The position numbers and the translations under genes are program-made. From positions 19,358,149 to 19,416,148 of the forward strand of contig CM055106.1 in the NCBI GenBank assembly GCA_029204225.1: DNA of 58,000 nt. The letters run 5' to 3'. Below the pieces are notes generated by a model. It searched no databases and was not told the DNA's origin. It worked only from the letters and a program-made list of their open reading frames with translations. This DNA comes from Diphasiastrum complanatum (taxonomy: Eukaryota; Streptophyta; Lycopodiopsida; Lycopodiales; Lycopodiaceae). Shown one piece after another: positions 18,709 through 30,500 of the stretch. Positions within the stretch are counted from its first letter, which is position 1. Every line of letters starts with the position of its first letter.

Positions 18709-19239
18709 CAGCGCATTTGTAGAGAGATCCCAGAATCAAAATTTAGATCGGGAGCATCAAACCGATACCTCTATGAGTAAGGAAGGTAAGTTGTTCAGAC
18801 GATAGTGGATGGGCGCACGCGAGTGAAAAAGGTAAGCAGGTTAGTTGTTTCAGGCGTGTTGAATCGATACCACATGTAAGTAGAGATCGAAAGAAACTTT
18901 AAACAAAAACATTTAAGCATCGTGCATCTGATTATATAGTGCCAACTCCGAAATGATTGTAGTCATGGTGGTTTGGAATATCGAGGCACAGATTACGGTG
19001 ATCTATAAATTTGAAATATTCTGTAAACTTGAAAATCAAATCCTTAATAAATTTCCATGGGTCATCAAAATGATTAGTTGATATGGCTAATGACGATCGT
19101 AATTATGGAAAAGTACGGAACATGTACAATAATTAAACAACATTTAAATGGTCACATACTACAATTAATTTCTGCGATTGACTAGGATATGCCATAAATA
19201 TCAAACCAATTTTGATATCCTTTCTTCATAATTTTTGAA

Positions 19240-19505
19240 ATATTTCGACAATTTCTTTTTTCTCCAATAGAGAATCAACGAGCGCATATTGGATCTGTCC
19301 CCTAATGAAGCAATTCACATGTGCTGAACTGATATTGGACGACACTATGAATGATCAGAGCTTGTCTCAGTAGATTCTTCTGAGCTTTGGATTGTATAAA
19401 AAATCTACCGAAGCAAGCTTTGATCATTCATAATGTCGTCCAATAATTTCGACAGATTTCAAAAACTTTTTTTTTCCCAATAGCGATTCGATGTGCGTAG
19501 TCTAA
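19240..19505. repeat. inverted repeat inside a flanking direct repeat
   Basis: Arms of about 44 bp at 19333-19378 and 19402-19446 (ATTGGACGACACTATGAATG versus CATTCATAATGTCGTCCAAT) form a near-perfect hairpin. Outside them ATTTCGACA...CCAATAG.GA repeats in direct orientation (about 19243 and 19448). It looks like a small foldback element or a decayed MITE. Confidence 0.75.
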
Positions 19506-19583
19506 AGAGAAAAACTCTTTCTTCTCTCTAGCACGCTGATCCAATATCTGAGTCTTCATACGCGTGCCTAGTTGATGTGTCAC

Positions 19584-19711
19584 CACTAGGGAATGGTCTT
19601 TTTAGTGATCTTTACACTCAATAAAACTATGGTAAATTTGTTAGGCCAAAGCCATAATTGAACATTCATTGAATCGGGTGTACAGATCACTAAAATCACC
19701 TTTCCCAAGTG
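19584..19711. mobile_element. 128-bp MITE with CACTA-type ends
   Basis: The element starts CACTAGGGAATGG and ends CCTTTCCCAAGTG, so the reverse of the end (CACTTGGGAAAGG) matches the start. Arms extend about 37 bp (TTTTAGTGATCT...ACACTCAAT against ATTGAATCGGGTGT...AGATCACTAAAA). CACTA ends suggest the En/Spm superfamily, but a matching 3-bp target duplication is not evident. Confidence 0.65.
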
Positions 19712-20285
19712 TGCAGGATGGCGAGATAGAGTCCTAATGGCTGGGCATCTTCTATAGGTCCCACTTACACATCTTCATGAGCCACATTATTACTTCTTTA
19801 ATTTGTTTACAATCCTTTTTGTGAGCATAATATTCTTAGACAGATTTTTTGTGGACTTTGAGAATGCATGATATGCCAAAAAAAAGATGTGAAATCACTT
19901 TTAAATTCATAATATGCCAAAGAATTTAAAGTTCACTTTTAAAGTCCTTAAAATGTGATCTAACAATTTACGAGCATTTTGTATTCACAAAATTTGAAGA
20001 ATAGGAAATCCACACAATTTTTTGAGGAATGACAACCTTTGCAACATTCAATGCTCTTCAATGACATGAAAGAACCTTTCTAGTAAGTTTTTTTATGTGA
20101 TGATAGTAGAGAGAAAAGTGGTGAGGAATCTGCATTAGTGGAGTGTGCCCCACATGGGTAGATTAGAATCTTGCAATTTTGATTGTCCCATGTGTGCCAA
20201 CAACCAAGAAAGAGAAGAGAGCTAAGTGGCACATAGTCAAGCTTGGAGAAAAGATAGAATTTTCTTCTTTGAGTGAGTGACTAAA

Positions 20286-20397
<112 letters not shown>

Positions 20398-20579
20398 GAT
20401 GGCCACGTCCACGTGGACATAGACAGGAGGTCATGAGTATCCATTGTTAGATTGCTAAATGCTCTCAAGAATTTTGAGTTGCAACTATGAGCAAACGGAA
20501 GACAAAAAGACAACTGTTTTCTTAAATGTCCACCGACAATTAAAATGAGATAAAGTTGATGTTGAGTGAGTGATGGAAT

Positions 20580-20715
20580 GTCGATTTAGTCGATGATGTC
20601 GAGTAAGTCGAGTATATACATGGAGAAGTCGAAGTCGATAGAATACTTCGATGTTGGGTACTTCGATGGAGTTAGCGTCGAAGTCAACGAAGTCGAAAGT
20701 CGAAGTCGAACTTTG
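20580..20715. repeat. GTCGA-rich cryptic repeat
   Basis: The pentamer-hexamer GTCGA(A/G) occurs more than ten times in about 135 bp with variable spacing (GAAGTCGAAGTCG, CGAAGTCAACGAAGTCGAAA). Confidence 0.8.
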
Positions 20716-21665
20716 ACAGATTTTTCAGGATGCTCATTACCAAATGGATTTGGTTCTGAGCATAGAAATCCAACACAACTGAGGCTTGTTACGTGGTGGC
20801 GCGCAACACATGTGACTTGCGGCGACTGTTCAGCATCCGCTTGTGAGTGGAATTGGAGCACATGGGCCTTGTATCACACACAGAAGAGGAACTGGCTATC
20901 CATCGAGCAATGCAGAAAGTTGGTGTCTGTGAACACCAACGACCGTATGCTAAGGCACACACGCAGAGAGGGTTGACGGGCTTTACGGCAGCAAAGGTGG
21001 CCACAAAGGGGACGGGAGAGGGCTGAGGAGGGAATGATGAGGGCTTGGAGGGTGGAGAGGAGCTCAGACTGATTATGAGGAGGAGGAGGAGGAGGAGTGG
21101 ATTGAGGAGGGGGATACTAAAGAGGAGGAGATGGGGGCAGAGGCACATGGGGATGACCTGGCTGGACCCTGATGCGGAGATAGAGGAGCTAGAGGTTCTG
21201 GGACGGGGTGGGGGTTGAGTTCACTTTTTGTAGATAGGAGTGGAGCATCACATGCAATTGTTGGCTAGACATCATCACAGTGGATAGGGCCATCCCACAG
21301 CATATGATCACAACCACCTGACACACAAACACGTCGGCGTAGACAGAGGTGGGACAGAGGAATAGAGAGGCAGAGGTAGGGGCAGAGAGAGGGGGAAGAC
21401 GAGCATGGCAGCAGAGCCAGGGTCTCATCACGGCGTATGGTTCCTTCTAATTCATTTGCAAACCCTTGGGATCAGCAGACAAGCACAGACTCGGAGGATT
21501 CTGCATGACTCCGACGAGTCTTAGTTGTATAGTTTTCATTATGTTTGAACATCATTGTACTTTTGGTGCCATGTGGCCCGATATTATATATTATATATTC
21601 TTATTCACAATAGTGCCATGATTCAATATGGTTCTTTATGGGTTCAAATTGACTTTATGGTTTAT

Positions 21666-21669
<4 letters not shown>

Positions 21670-21746
<77 letters not shown>
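21670..21746. repeat. (AG)n microsatellite, copy 1 block 1
   Basis: Uninterrupted AG, about 77 bp. Confidence 0.98.
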
Positions 21747-21748
<2 letters not shown>

Positions 21749-21872
21749 TGTCTTTTGTCTTCATTGCGATTTTAGGGTATGAATTGGTTAGCATGGTTCA
21801 ATATGGTCAGCATGATTTCGCAACGTGTTGGTATAGTTCCTTATGATTTCATTTCATTTGGTTGTGATCTTA

Positions 21873-21876
<4 letters not shown>

Positions 21877-21950
<74 letters not shown>

Positions 21951-21958
21951 GGGGGGGG
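21877..21958. repeat. (GA)n followed by G-run, copy 1 block 2
   Basis: About 66 bp GA then GGT and a run of about 13 G. The G-run length may be unreliable. Confidence 0.95.
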
Positions 21959-22072
21959 TATTTTCTCCTCAGTATGGTTGAAAAATGATTCAATACGGTT
22001 CAATACGATGCAGTGCGATTCAGCATGATTCAACAAGGCTCCTTGTGGTTTCTATTCAGTTTGTTGTTGTTG

Positions 22073-22192
<120 letters not shown>

Positions 22193-22376
22193 CTTGTTGT
22201 GAACATGATGGGAGGACATTCTACTTTTTTTTAAAATTTATATTAAAGGAGCTAAAGCATAAATCTAGGAGTTAATGCACCTGAACTGGACCGTCCTGTA
22301 CATGAAACATTGGGCAACCTATACAAATGTATTGCCCTTAATTAGAGCTTTAATTGATACCCATATTGCGGCCGCC

Positions 22377-22386
22377 CCCCCCCCCC
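22377..22386. repeat. C-run at the boundary of the two duplicated copies
   Basis: A run of about 13 C spans the end of copy 1 (preceded by GCGGCCG). Copy 2 ends in a C-run at the equivalent place (23751-23761), so the homopolymer is part of the unit. Confidence 0.85.
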
Positions 22387-23107
22387 CAAACGATTGTATG
22401 CTAAGGCACACACGCGGAGAGGGCTGACAGGCTTTATGACGACAAAGGTGGCCACAAAGGGGACAAGAGAGGGTTGAGGAGGGAATGATGAGGGCTTGGA
22501 GGGTGGAGAGGAGCTCATGCTAAGTATGAGGAGGAGGAGTGGGCTGAGGAGGGGGATACTAAAGAGGAGGAGATGGGGGCAAAGGCACATGGGGATGACC
22601 TGGCTGGAACCTGATGCGAAGACAAAGGAGCTAGAGGTTTTGGGACGGGGTGGGGGCTGAGTTCACTTTTTGTAGACAGGAGTGGAGCATCACATGCAAT
22701 TGTTGGCCAGACATCATCACAGTGGATAGGGCCATCCCATAGCGTAGGATCACAGCTACATGACACACAAACACGTCGACGTAGACAGAGGTGGGACAGA
22801 AAAATAGAGAGAGGCAGAGGTAGGGGTAGGGAGAGGGGGAAGACGAGCATGGGCAGCAGAGCCAGGGTCTCATCACAACGTATGGTTCCTTCTAATTCAT
22901 CTGCAAACCACCCTTGGGATCAGCAGACAAGCACAGACATTCTGCATGACTCCGACGAGTCTTAGTTGTATAATTTTCATTATGTTTGAACATCATTGTA
23001 CTTTTGGTGCCATGTGGCCCGATATTATATATTATGATGATCTTATTCACAGTAGTGCCATGATTCAATATGGTTTTTTATGGGTTCAAATCGATTTTAT
23101 GGTTTAT

Positions 23108-23111
<4 letters not shown>

Positions 23112-23194
<83 letters not shown>

Positions 23195-23213
23195 TGTGTG
23201 TGTGTGTGTGTGT
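23112..23213. repeat. compound (GA)n(GT)n, copy 2 block 1
   Basis: About 80 bp GA then about 20 bp GT. The GT part is absent from copy 1. Confidence 0.98.
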
Positions 23214-23332
23214 CTTTTGTCTTCATTGCGGTTTTAGGGTATGAATTGGTCAACATGGTTCAATATGGTCAGCATGATTTCGCAACGTCTTGGTATGGTT
23301 CCTTATGATTTCATTTCATTTGGTTGTGATCT

Positions 23333-23339
<7 letters not shown>

Positions 23340-23385
<46 letters not shown>

Positions 23386-23389
23386 GGGG
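23340..23389. repeat. (GA)n followed by G-run, copy 2 block 2
   Basis: About 35 bp GA and about 15 G. Confidence 0.95.
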
Positions 23390-23496
23390 TCTTTTCTCCT
23401 CAATATGGTTTAAAAATGATTCAGTACAGTTCAATACGATGCAGTGCAATTCAGCATGATTCAACAAGGCTCCCTTGCGGTTTCTGTTCGGTTTGT

Positions 23497-23497
<1 letters not shown>

Positions 23498-23573
<76 letters not shown>

Positions 23574-23575
23574 AT
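23498..23575. repeat. compound (GT)n(GA)n, copy 2 block 3
   Basis: About 14 bp GT then about 62 bp GA with one AAA interruption. Confidence 0.97.
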
Positions 23576-24472
23576 CTTGTTGTGAACACAATGGGAGGAC
23601 ATTCTATTTTTTTTTTAATTTATATTAAAGGAGCTAAAGCATAAATCTAGGAGTTAATGCACCTGAACTGGACCATCCTGTACCTGTAACATTCGGCAAC
23701 CTATACAAATGTATTGCCCTTAATTAGAGCTTTAATCTGATACCCATATCCCCCCCCCCCCATTTTAGATCCTTGAAGCTGTCACATTCAAAAGATTTGT
23801 AGGGTCTAAGTCTTTTTAGGGTCTAAGTCCACGCTGGATAACAATATGGGGTTTATATCAGTTGGTCATCATCCAGGGAAGACATGGATCAACAGTTTGA
23901 ACGTTTCAGGTTGTTTAATCCTTGTAAGCTCATCAATTGTGCAACTAACAACAAAATTGTCAGGAAACTGAAAGAGCCATGCCGTCTAGTTTGATGTCAG
24001 TTTAATAGCAAGTGGGCTTTAACCTCTAACCTGGCTGAACAAACATCCATCAATCATCTTATGCTAGTTAATTATTACAATTTCGTTAAAAAACCATTAA
24101 GTTCTTGAATGCTTAAGGTAACAGAAAACTGGGTGGCCTATGTAGTATGCTACAAAATTCACGGTTTACAATCAAATATCCATCAAAAGCAGCTGCTGTC
24201 CTCTTTGAAGATAGCTGTCCTGTACGAAAACATAGGCATTTTCTGTCAAACAAGCTTTGCAGCTTCCTCATGGATTCTCTTATGCAGGTGACTACCCCGT
24301 CAATGAATGGAGAACTGAACATTCAATCAAATTTGGCTTCACAGAAAAGCACAACTATTTTTTGAGGCTCAAATCAGAAATCTGCTTGCACTTCCTTAAT
24401 GAACATGGTTGGACGGACTCCACAAAGAATCAAGCCCAAAACATATTATAGCATTAATTATGAACGGGATTC

Positions 24473-24506
24473 CTATGAAGCACGGACAGATTCCTTGCCA
24501 CAGCAC
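24473..24506 (-). CDS. SEC-C gene, exon 6 (CC of the SEC-C motif and stop)
   Basis: 34 nt: after acceptor CTTATGTATGCAG the bases complete Arg and then read CCGKESVRAS and TAG (24475-24473). It supplies the last two Zn ligands. It lies 1.94 kb from exon 5 because of the copia insertion. Confidence 0.88.
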
Positions 24507-27500
24507 CTGCATACATAAGTGCAAGACACAAACTAATTACTGAGCTGAAAATTAACTTACAAGCATGTGACAAGAAAATTAGCTTGCTTCTATCACATTC
24601 AGGAGAAATCATGGCACCTAATACTAGCCTTAACAAAACATGCGGAAAGGCATTTCAAGAGCTACAGTAAGTAAAACTTCAAATGAGACCCTTCACAATG
24701 GGCTCTTGAACTCGGCCGATCTGCTTCAAACATCTGAAAACAGGTTCAGTTAACCACTCAATCTATCCTATGGAAATTGTATTGCTTAAAACCTTAGAAA
24801 CTCTATGTACATCCCTACCAAGAGTGTGTTAGGAATTAATGGATTAATTAATTCATTGTAGAGGCCAGCCTGCAAGCTAGAAGGCCTATTTTTATTTTTA
24901 GTATAGGTGCTATCTATTTTTAGTATAGGTACCTAAGTTAGTACCAATTTTGCTAGAATAGTATAAAAATCTATTTTAACCAAGTTAGCATAGATTTCTA
25001 TTGTTAAGACTTCATTATTAGCATGTCAATTGCTATTGTAAAAGGATAGCTTTTGCTCTTCATTGTGGACAGCCTCTATAAGAGTAGATGGGCGCCCACC
25101 TCCATTGTTATGTCAATTTCCAGCTATGAAGCATAGCTTCTTGCAGTCTCTCTTCTTCCTCAGCTTGTGGTTGATGATTTGTGTGAGTACTAATAAGATT
25201 AGTCTACTCCGATTAGAGAACCTCTTCGATTCTAACATGCTATCAGAGCCATCTCGTTAAGATCGGGATCTACGGAAGGAAGGAGAAGATCAGCGCTTCA
25301 GGTTTACTGGTAGAGGTCGCATCTAGTGGAGGTGCTATTTGGTGAAGGTTGCATTTGGTGGAGGCGTCATCCTGTGCAGGTTTTTTGGTGGAGGCTACAT
25401 CTGGCGCAGGTATCTTCTGGACAGGTAGAAGCTTCAGACAGGCAGATCGAAGGGAGGCAACATCCAGGACAGCAAAACAGGTCTTTTCTTGTGCAGGTTT
25501 TATGTGGTGCAAGTTCATCTGTAGGTGGCAGGCAGTACCTGAGCAACATCTGACCAGAACAGAGGCATATTTGAGGGCGGCAGTTTTTGGTGGAAGCAAC
25601 ATCTGGGGGCAGCAACATCTGACCAGGACAGGCTTTATCTGAGGCAGTTTTTCAGAACAGAAGCACATCTGAGAACGGCAATTTTTGGTGGAGGCAACAT
25701 CTGGTTCAGGCATATCTGGGGACAACAACACCTGAAAAATCAGATCAGATTTGGAACAGATGACAACCAAATAGGTGTTATCTGAGTGAGGTAGAACCTG
25801 GACAAGTCAGGTAAGAACCAGACAGGGTTTATCTAGGACAGGCAGCAATCAGATAGGTGATATATGAGGGAGTCCAAATCAGATTCAGGTCAGAACCAGC
25901 CAGACTCCATCTAGGACAGCAGACAGGTATTTCTGAGGCAGGTAGTATCTGGACAGGTGCTATCCAGGGAAGGCAACAATTAATAGAGTTTTGCATGCAA
26001 GTATATTCTTAGTAAAAACAAAGCCTGTCATTTTTGTACAAAGATGGGGAGTTGAAATGAATCTGTTCTTCCAGAATCAAGCAAGTTAGATGGATCTAAC
26101 TACAGCTTGTGGAAGTTCAAACTTTAGAATATCCTTCAGGACAAAGATTATTGGGAAATTCTCATGGGACAAGAGGTGATGGCTCACGGTCTCAACGATC
26201 AAGATAGAAGGGCATTTGAGAAACGGGTGCAACATGCGCATCATATTATCAACTTATCCGTGAAAGATAAGGTTATTTCTCTGATCAGGAATGCAGCTGG
26301 GCCTAAGGATGCATGGGATATCCTTAAGAACACATGAAAAACGGTAAGTCTCGAGCATTGTTCTTGAACAATAAGCTTCATACCTTCTACCAAAATGCCA
26401 AAATAGAATGCATACACAATCTCTACTCTTCAAATATGACCATACTTACCGCTTAAACTTTTTTCCCGAACCACAAGGACAGGATGAATTGCGGCTGACT
26501 TCTCCAGTTTTCCCAAGATTTCTTGAAGCTGCAGGACTCCAAGAACCTCCCATCATTTCTTCAACCTTCAACAAGAAGGGCAACAATATGTAAACGACCT
26601 GGTTAGTAATTGTTCTGACTAGAATTCTATCCATCAATAATAACAAGAATCATGCTTGAGCTTATTCTTTGTGCTGTGAATGTTGTAGCCATTCACTTGG
26701 GCACTTATTAACTTAAAAAATAGCAAAACCTTAATGACTACGTACTTCTTTAAAAGACTTGGGTAGAGGTTTTCCTTCTGCCTGTAATTGTTGCACACGC
26801 CTATGTGCCTCCTTGGCCCATTCATACTTTGAAATGACATCTTCAACATCCCTCACTGTGCAGCTACATTGTGTTGCTACGTCAGCTTTCTGCTGAGCTC
26901 CCAAAAGCTGAATCCCACCCAGCCAGGCAAGCCCTATCCTTACTTTCTGATATCTGTTACCTGTGAATTCCAACCTCAACTGCCCAACTCCTTTCTCTAT
27001 TGACCCTTTACTATAAATTAAATATCTCTGACTATCATCATTGCAACGAAAATACATGAAAAAAGGGATATTTCAAAGATAGCAGTTTAGGGGCATGCAA
27101 TCACCGATAATGTGGAGCCCCATGTATCAGTTGTCAACAGGATATACCATTCAATATGTGTCCCAGTAGAAACGAACTTATTCAAGAGTGGACTTCTCAT
27201 ACCTCTAAGGTCCTAAGACAACAGACAATTGATCCTCAAAGAACACAGCACATCATCAAACTCCAAACTGATTAGTTGCTCTGATTCTACCTGTGGATCA
27301 TATTTTGACAAGGCACGCAGAATAGTCTCCTGTCTTAAAAGAGACTGTGATACCGTAGCTTCACCTCCGCGAGGCAAGCCCTTGCCGAACTGTGTCAGAC
27401 TCCCAAGCTTCCGCGCTTTTTTTAACTCGTCTGCAAAAGCTGTACACACATTTACACGAGGACAGGAATTCTGATCAGTATATTACCTCATTATCTGAAC

Positions 27501-30500
27501 TCTTACCACAAAAGAATCGCACAGAGATGACCAAGCAGACCCTAGGAAGTTGTTGAAGCGCATTAGTATACATTTAGCTGGCATGAAGTTTACAAGAGAC
27601 CATGTTACTATTGTAAAATTGCTCAATAGAGTATGACTTCTTCAGTTATGTTTCTCCTTAAATAACTGTTACCGTAGTATGCTCTTTGCTTGTGTAACAA
27701 ATCCATCCATTCAAATTGCTGTAACAGTAATCTAACAAATCTCCAAACCAAGAAAAAGTAAAACACTAACTTTCTAAACAACCTAGAAGAATAAGGGGCC
27801 CATAACATCCTACTATTTGTTCTTTAAAAATTTCTGAGTATCGTTTGACCTAGAGAGATGCAAGTGGCATTGTCGTAGGTACAGTGTTGAGCCAAGAGGG
27901 TAGAACAATAGGCTTTGAGAGTAAAAGGTTGACATCAACTCAAGAGAGATATCCCACACATGAACAAGAGTTGTATGTGATTGTGGACGCGCTCAAGGTG
28001 TGCCAACATTATTTGTGGCAACGCCGAGTTTTATGTGTACACAAACTAACATACTTTAAAATATTTTTGCACTTAGCAAGATTTGAAGGGCCACAATTAT
28101 GGAATTGGCTCATTACATTCGCCGCGTCCATTCTTTTATTGTTATTATGCATAAGCAAGCCCAAGGGCCTTTGTATTCATATCCTGGCCTTGGGCCCTAT
28201 TTGGTTATATTTTTAGGACTTGGTCACATTGATTTGGAGTGGGGGTCCTATTGGGAGGGCGCGCACTATTTTCCCTCCAAATCCTTTTCCCTCCCTTTTT
28301 TGAATCCTCCATTTGATTCAGGGAGAGGGTATAAGTAGGGCATCATTGTATTCCTTTATTCAGTTTATGATGATTGCATTCTCTTCCTGCTTTCTAGCTT
28401 AAGTCCTGCTTTCTAGCATAGCTAGTGAATCTTAGCTTGCGACTTGGTATCAGAGCACTTTCCTGCATATTGGTGGAGGCTGTCCAGCGCCCTACCACCC
28501 ATCACTTTCATCGATTTTTCTCCGTCAACCTTCTTGCTGATTGGTGGAGGCTGTCCAGTGCCCTGCCACCCATCACTTTCATCGATTTTTCTCCGTCAAC
28601 CTTCTTGTAGATTGGTGGAGGCTGTCCAGCGCCCTACCACCCATCACTTTCATCAATTTTTCACCGATTTGCTGTCCATTTTTAATATTGATTGGAGGCT
28701 GTCCAGCGCCCTACTACCGTCTCATTTTCAGCGGTTCTTTTCACCGACTTGCTGTCCGTTTCGGCTATTGATTGGAGGCTGTTCGGCACCTTACTTCAGC
28801 ACCTTTTTTCAGCCTATTCTTCAGCATATTGTGGATCTTGGTAGTTGCTGCCCAGTGTCCTATTATCTTCAGCTTTTACCTCTCTTTGTTGGCACTACCA
28901 TGTGAACGACGGATCAGCACCCACCCAGGTATTGCTTGCACCCTTTTTGCACTTCCTTTTTGCACCTACTTGCTGTCTTTTCTGCTCACACACTGCTCTT
29001 TTCCAGCCCCCTATTCCTGTTCATATTTGTTGCCTCACACCCCCCTCTTTCCATTTTTCCATTTTGTTAGAATCCTTCTACTTTCTCAGCCCCTTATTTT
29101 CTGATTATTATCCATCTTGATTGATTGTTTATGTGCCATTTTTGGTGATTTCGGAAGTTGACTAAGTTGGGGTGACAACAAACGTCCTCTCCCTCAAGTT
29201 TCTGTCTCTTCCTTAGTCCCTATGGCGACTTCTTCATCAAAAGACCCTCCGCAGAGCTCTTTAGATGATAGTTTTACACATTTTGATTCCCGCATGGATC
29301 ATCTTGAGAGTCGTATTGATCGTATTCTTTCTAGCCTTGAGACTATCCTGCCTACTCCTCCTCCACCTCCATCTTTAGGAGATGCTTTTGGTAGTACGTT
29401 TGGTCTCCCTTCATATAGTGCTAGTTCTTATGGGTCTCCTTTCGGGTCTTCTGTAGCACCACCTGGATTTCCCTCCGCACCACCAAGATTTCCTTCGTCT
29501 ACTTTTTCAGGTAATCCTGAGCCTCATTTTGCTCGTGACTTTCATGATCGCATCCAGCTTACTACTTATTCTAGTTCATCTGATGGAAATATCCTTGAAA
29601 ATTGGTTCTCTAAGTTAGAGACCTATTTTTTTATGTATCCCAAGCCTGAAACCCAGAAAGTGCAGTTGGCTGCGTTACATTTAGATGGTCGAGCTCAGAC
29701 TTGGTGGCGTGTCTATCGCTCTGAACCTATTCGTGAGGGATTACATATATGGCCTACTTTTCAGCATGATCTTCGTATGGCTATGATTGACCCACAATGG
29801 TTGGTTCGCCAACGTGATCTATTTCGTAGCCTTCGCCATACTAGTCATTTGACTGCTTATATTGATCAGTTTACTGAGCTTTCTTACCTTTTTACTGATC
29901 TTCATCCTACAGAGCTTATTTCACGTTTTATTGCTGGTCTTAGAGGCTCCTTATGATATGATGTTTCCTCTTTTCGGCCTCCTACTCTCTCAGATGCTAT
30001 CTCCTTGCCTACTACCCTGCAACATAAGTATCCTGAGTTGTCCACTTCTTCTCGTCTTTCTCGCCTCTTTCCACTGCTTCTCCTACTTTGGCTTCTTCTA
30101 CTACCGTTCCTCCTCACCCTTCTACACCTTGCCCTGCCTTTGTTCGCCGTTATTCAGCCACAAAGTACGCTGAGATTCAGCAGAAGCGCCTCTGTTATCG
30201 TTGTAAGAGTCCAGATCATCTCGCCCATGATTGTCGACAGTCTCCTGGTCTTCCTACCGCTGTTTTTTACCATGAGGCTCTTACTCTTGAAGATTATGAT
30301 GTTTATATCCAAATTCTTGATACTCCTGACCCACATTCTGTTGATGAGCCGGCTGACCCGCTTCCTAATGATCCTGCTTCTGCCGCTTGCCATGTGCAGC
30401 TTGCTTATGCTACTTGGGCTGGGCGTCCTGGTCCTCGTTCTATTCGGTTACGTGTTCGCATTTTGGGGCTATTGCTTTGGTGGATACGGGCAGTACACAC

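Larger units (their letters stand above)
22387..23761. repeat. segmental tandem duplication, copy 2
   Basis: Aligns to copy 1 from GTATGCTAAGGCACACACGC (22395) through GAGTTAATGCACCTGAACTGG to the final C-run. Differences: shorter GA blocks, a small deletion (after CACAGACATTCTGC), a GT block added after block 1 (23193-23213), and scattered substitutions. Divergence is modest, so the duplication is fairly recent. Confidence 0.92.
24827..26405 (+). mobile_element. Ty1/copia element B: 5' LTR, primer site, leader, start of gag
   Basis: 5' LTR at 24827-25237 (411 bp) begins TGTTAGGAA and ends TTCTAACA, giving TGTTAG/CTAACA inverted ends. Directly after is TGCTATCAGAGCC (25238-25250), one mismatch from the tRNA-iMet primer site. 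A leader of about 750 bp is packed with degenerate GACAGG/ATCTGG repeats. Gag starts near 26056 (SNYSLWKFK, then HHIINLSVKDK) and is cut at about 26400. The rest of the element and its 3' LTR are gone. It lies in the last intron of the SEC-C gene, antisense to it. Gag resembles that of copia A. Confidence 0.85.

Noticed and set aside
22366-22386. NotI-like GCGGCCGC next to a C-run as a vector or assembly join
   Set aside because: Copy 2 has a matching C-run at the equivalent place and the flanks align through it, so a natural repeat boundary is more likely. A read-level check would settle it.
27213-27290. Continuation of SEC-C exon 2 beyond DPQ
   Set aside because: The extension ends in a stop at an AG that looks like an acceptor, while GTAGAA after CAG is a good donor.
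27623-27808. Minus-strand Phe/Arg-rich frame as another SEC-C exon
   Set aside because: The exon 1 to exon 2 junction already fits in phase, and the frame has no supporting motif or borders.
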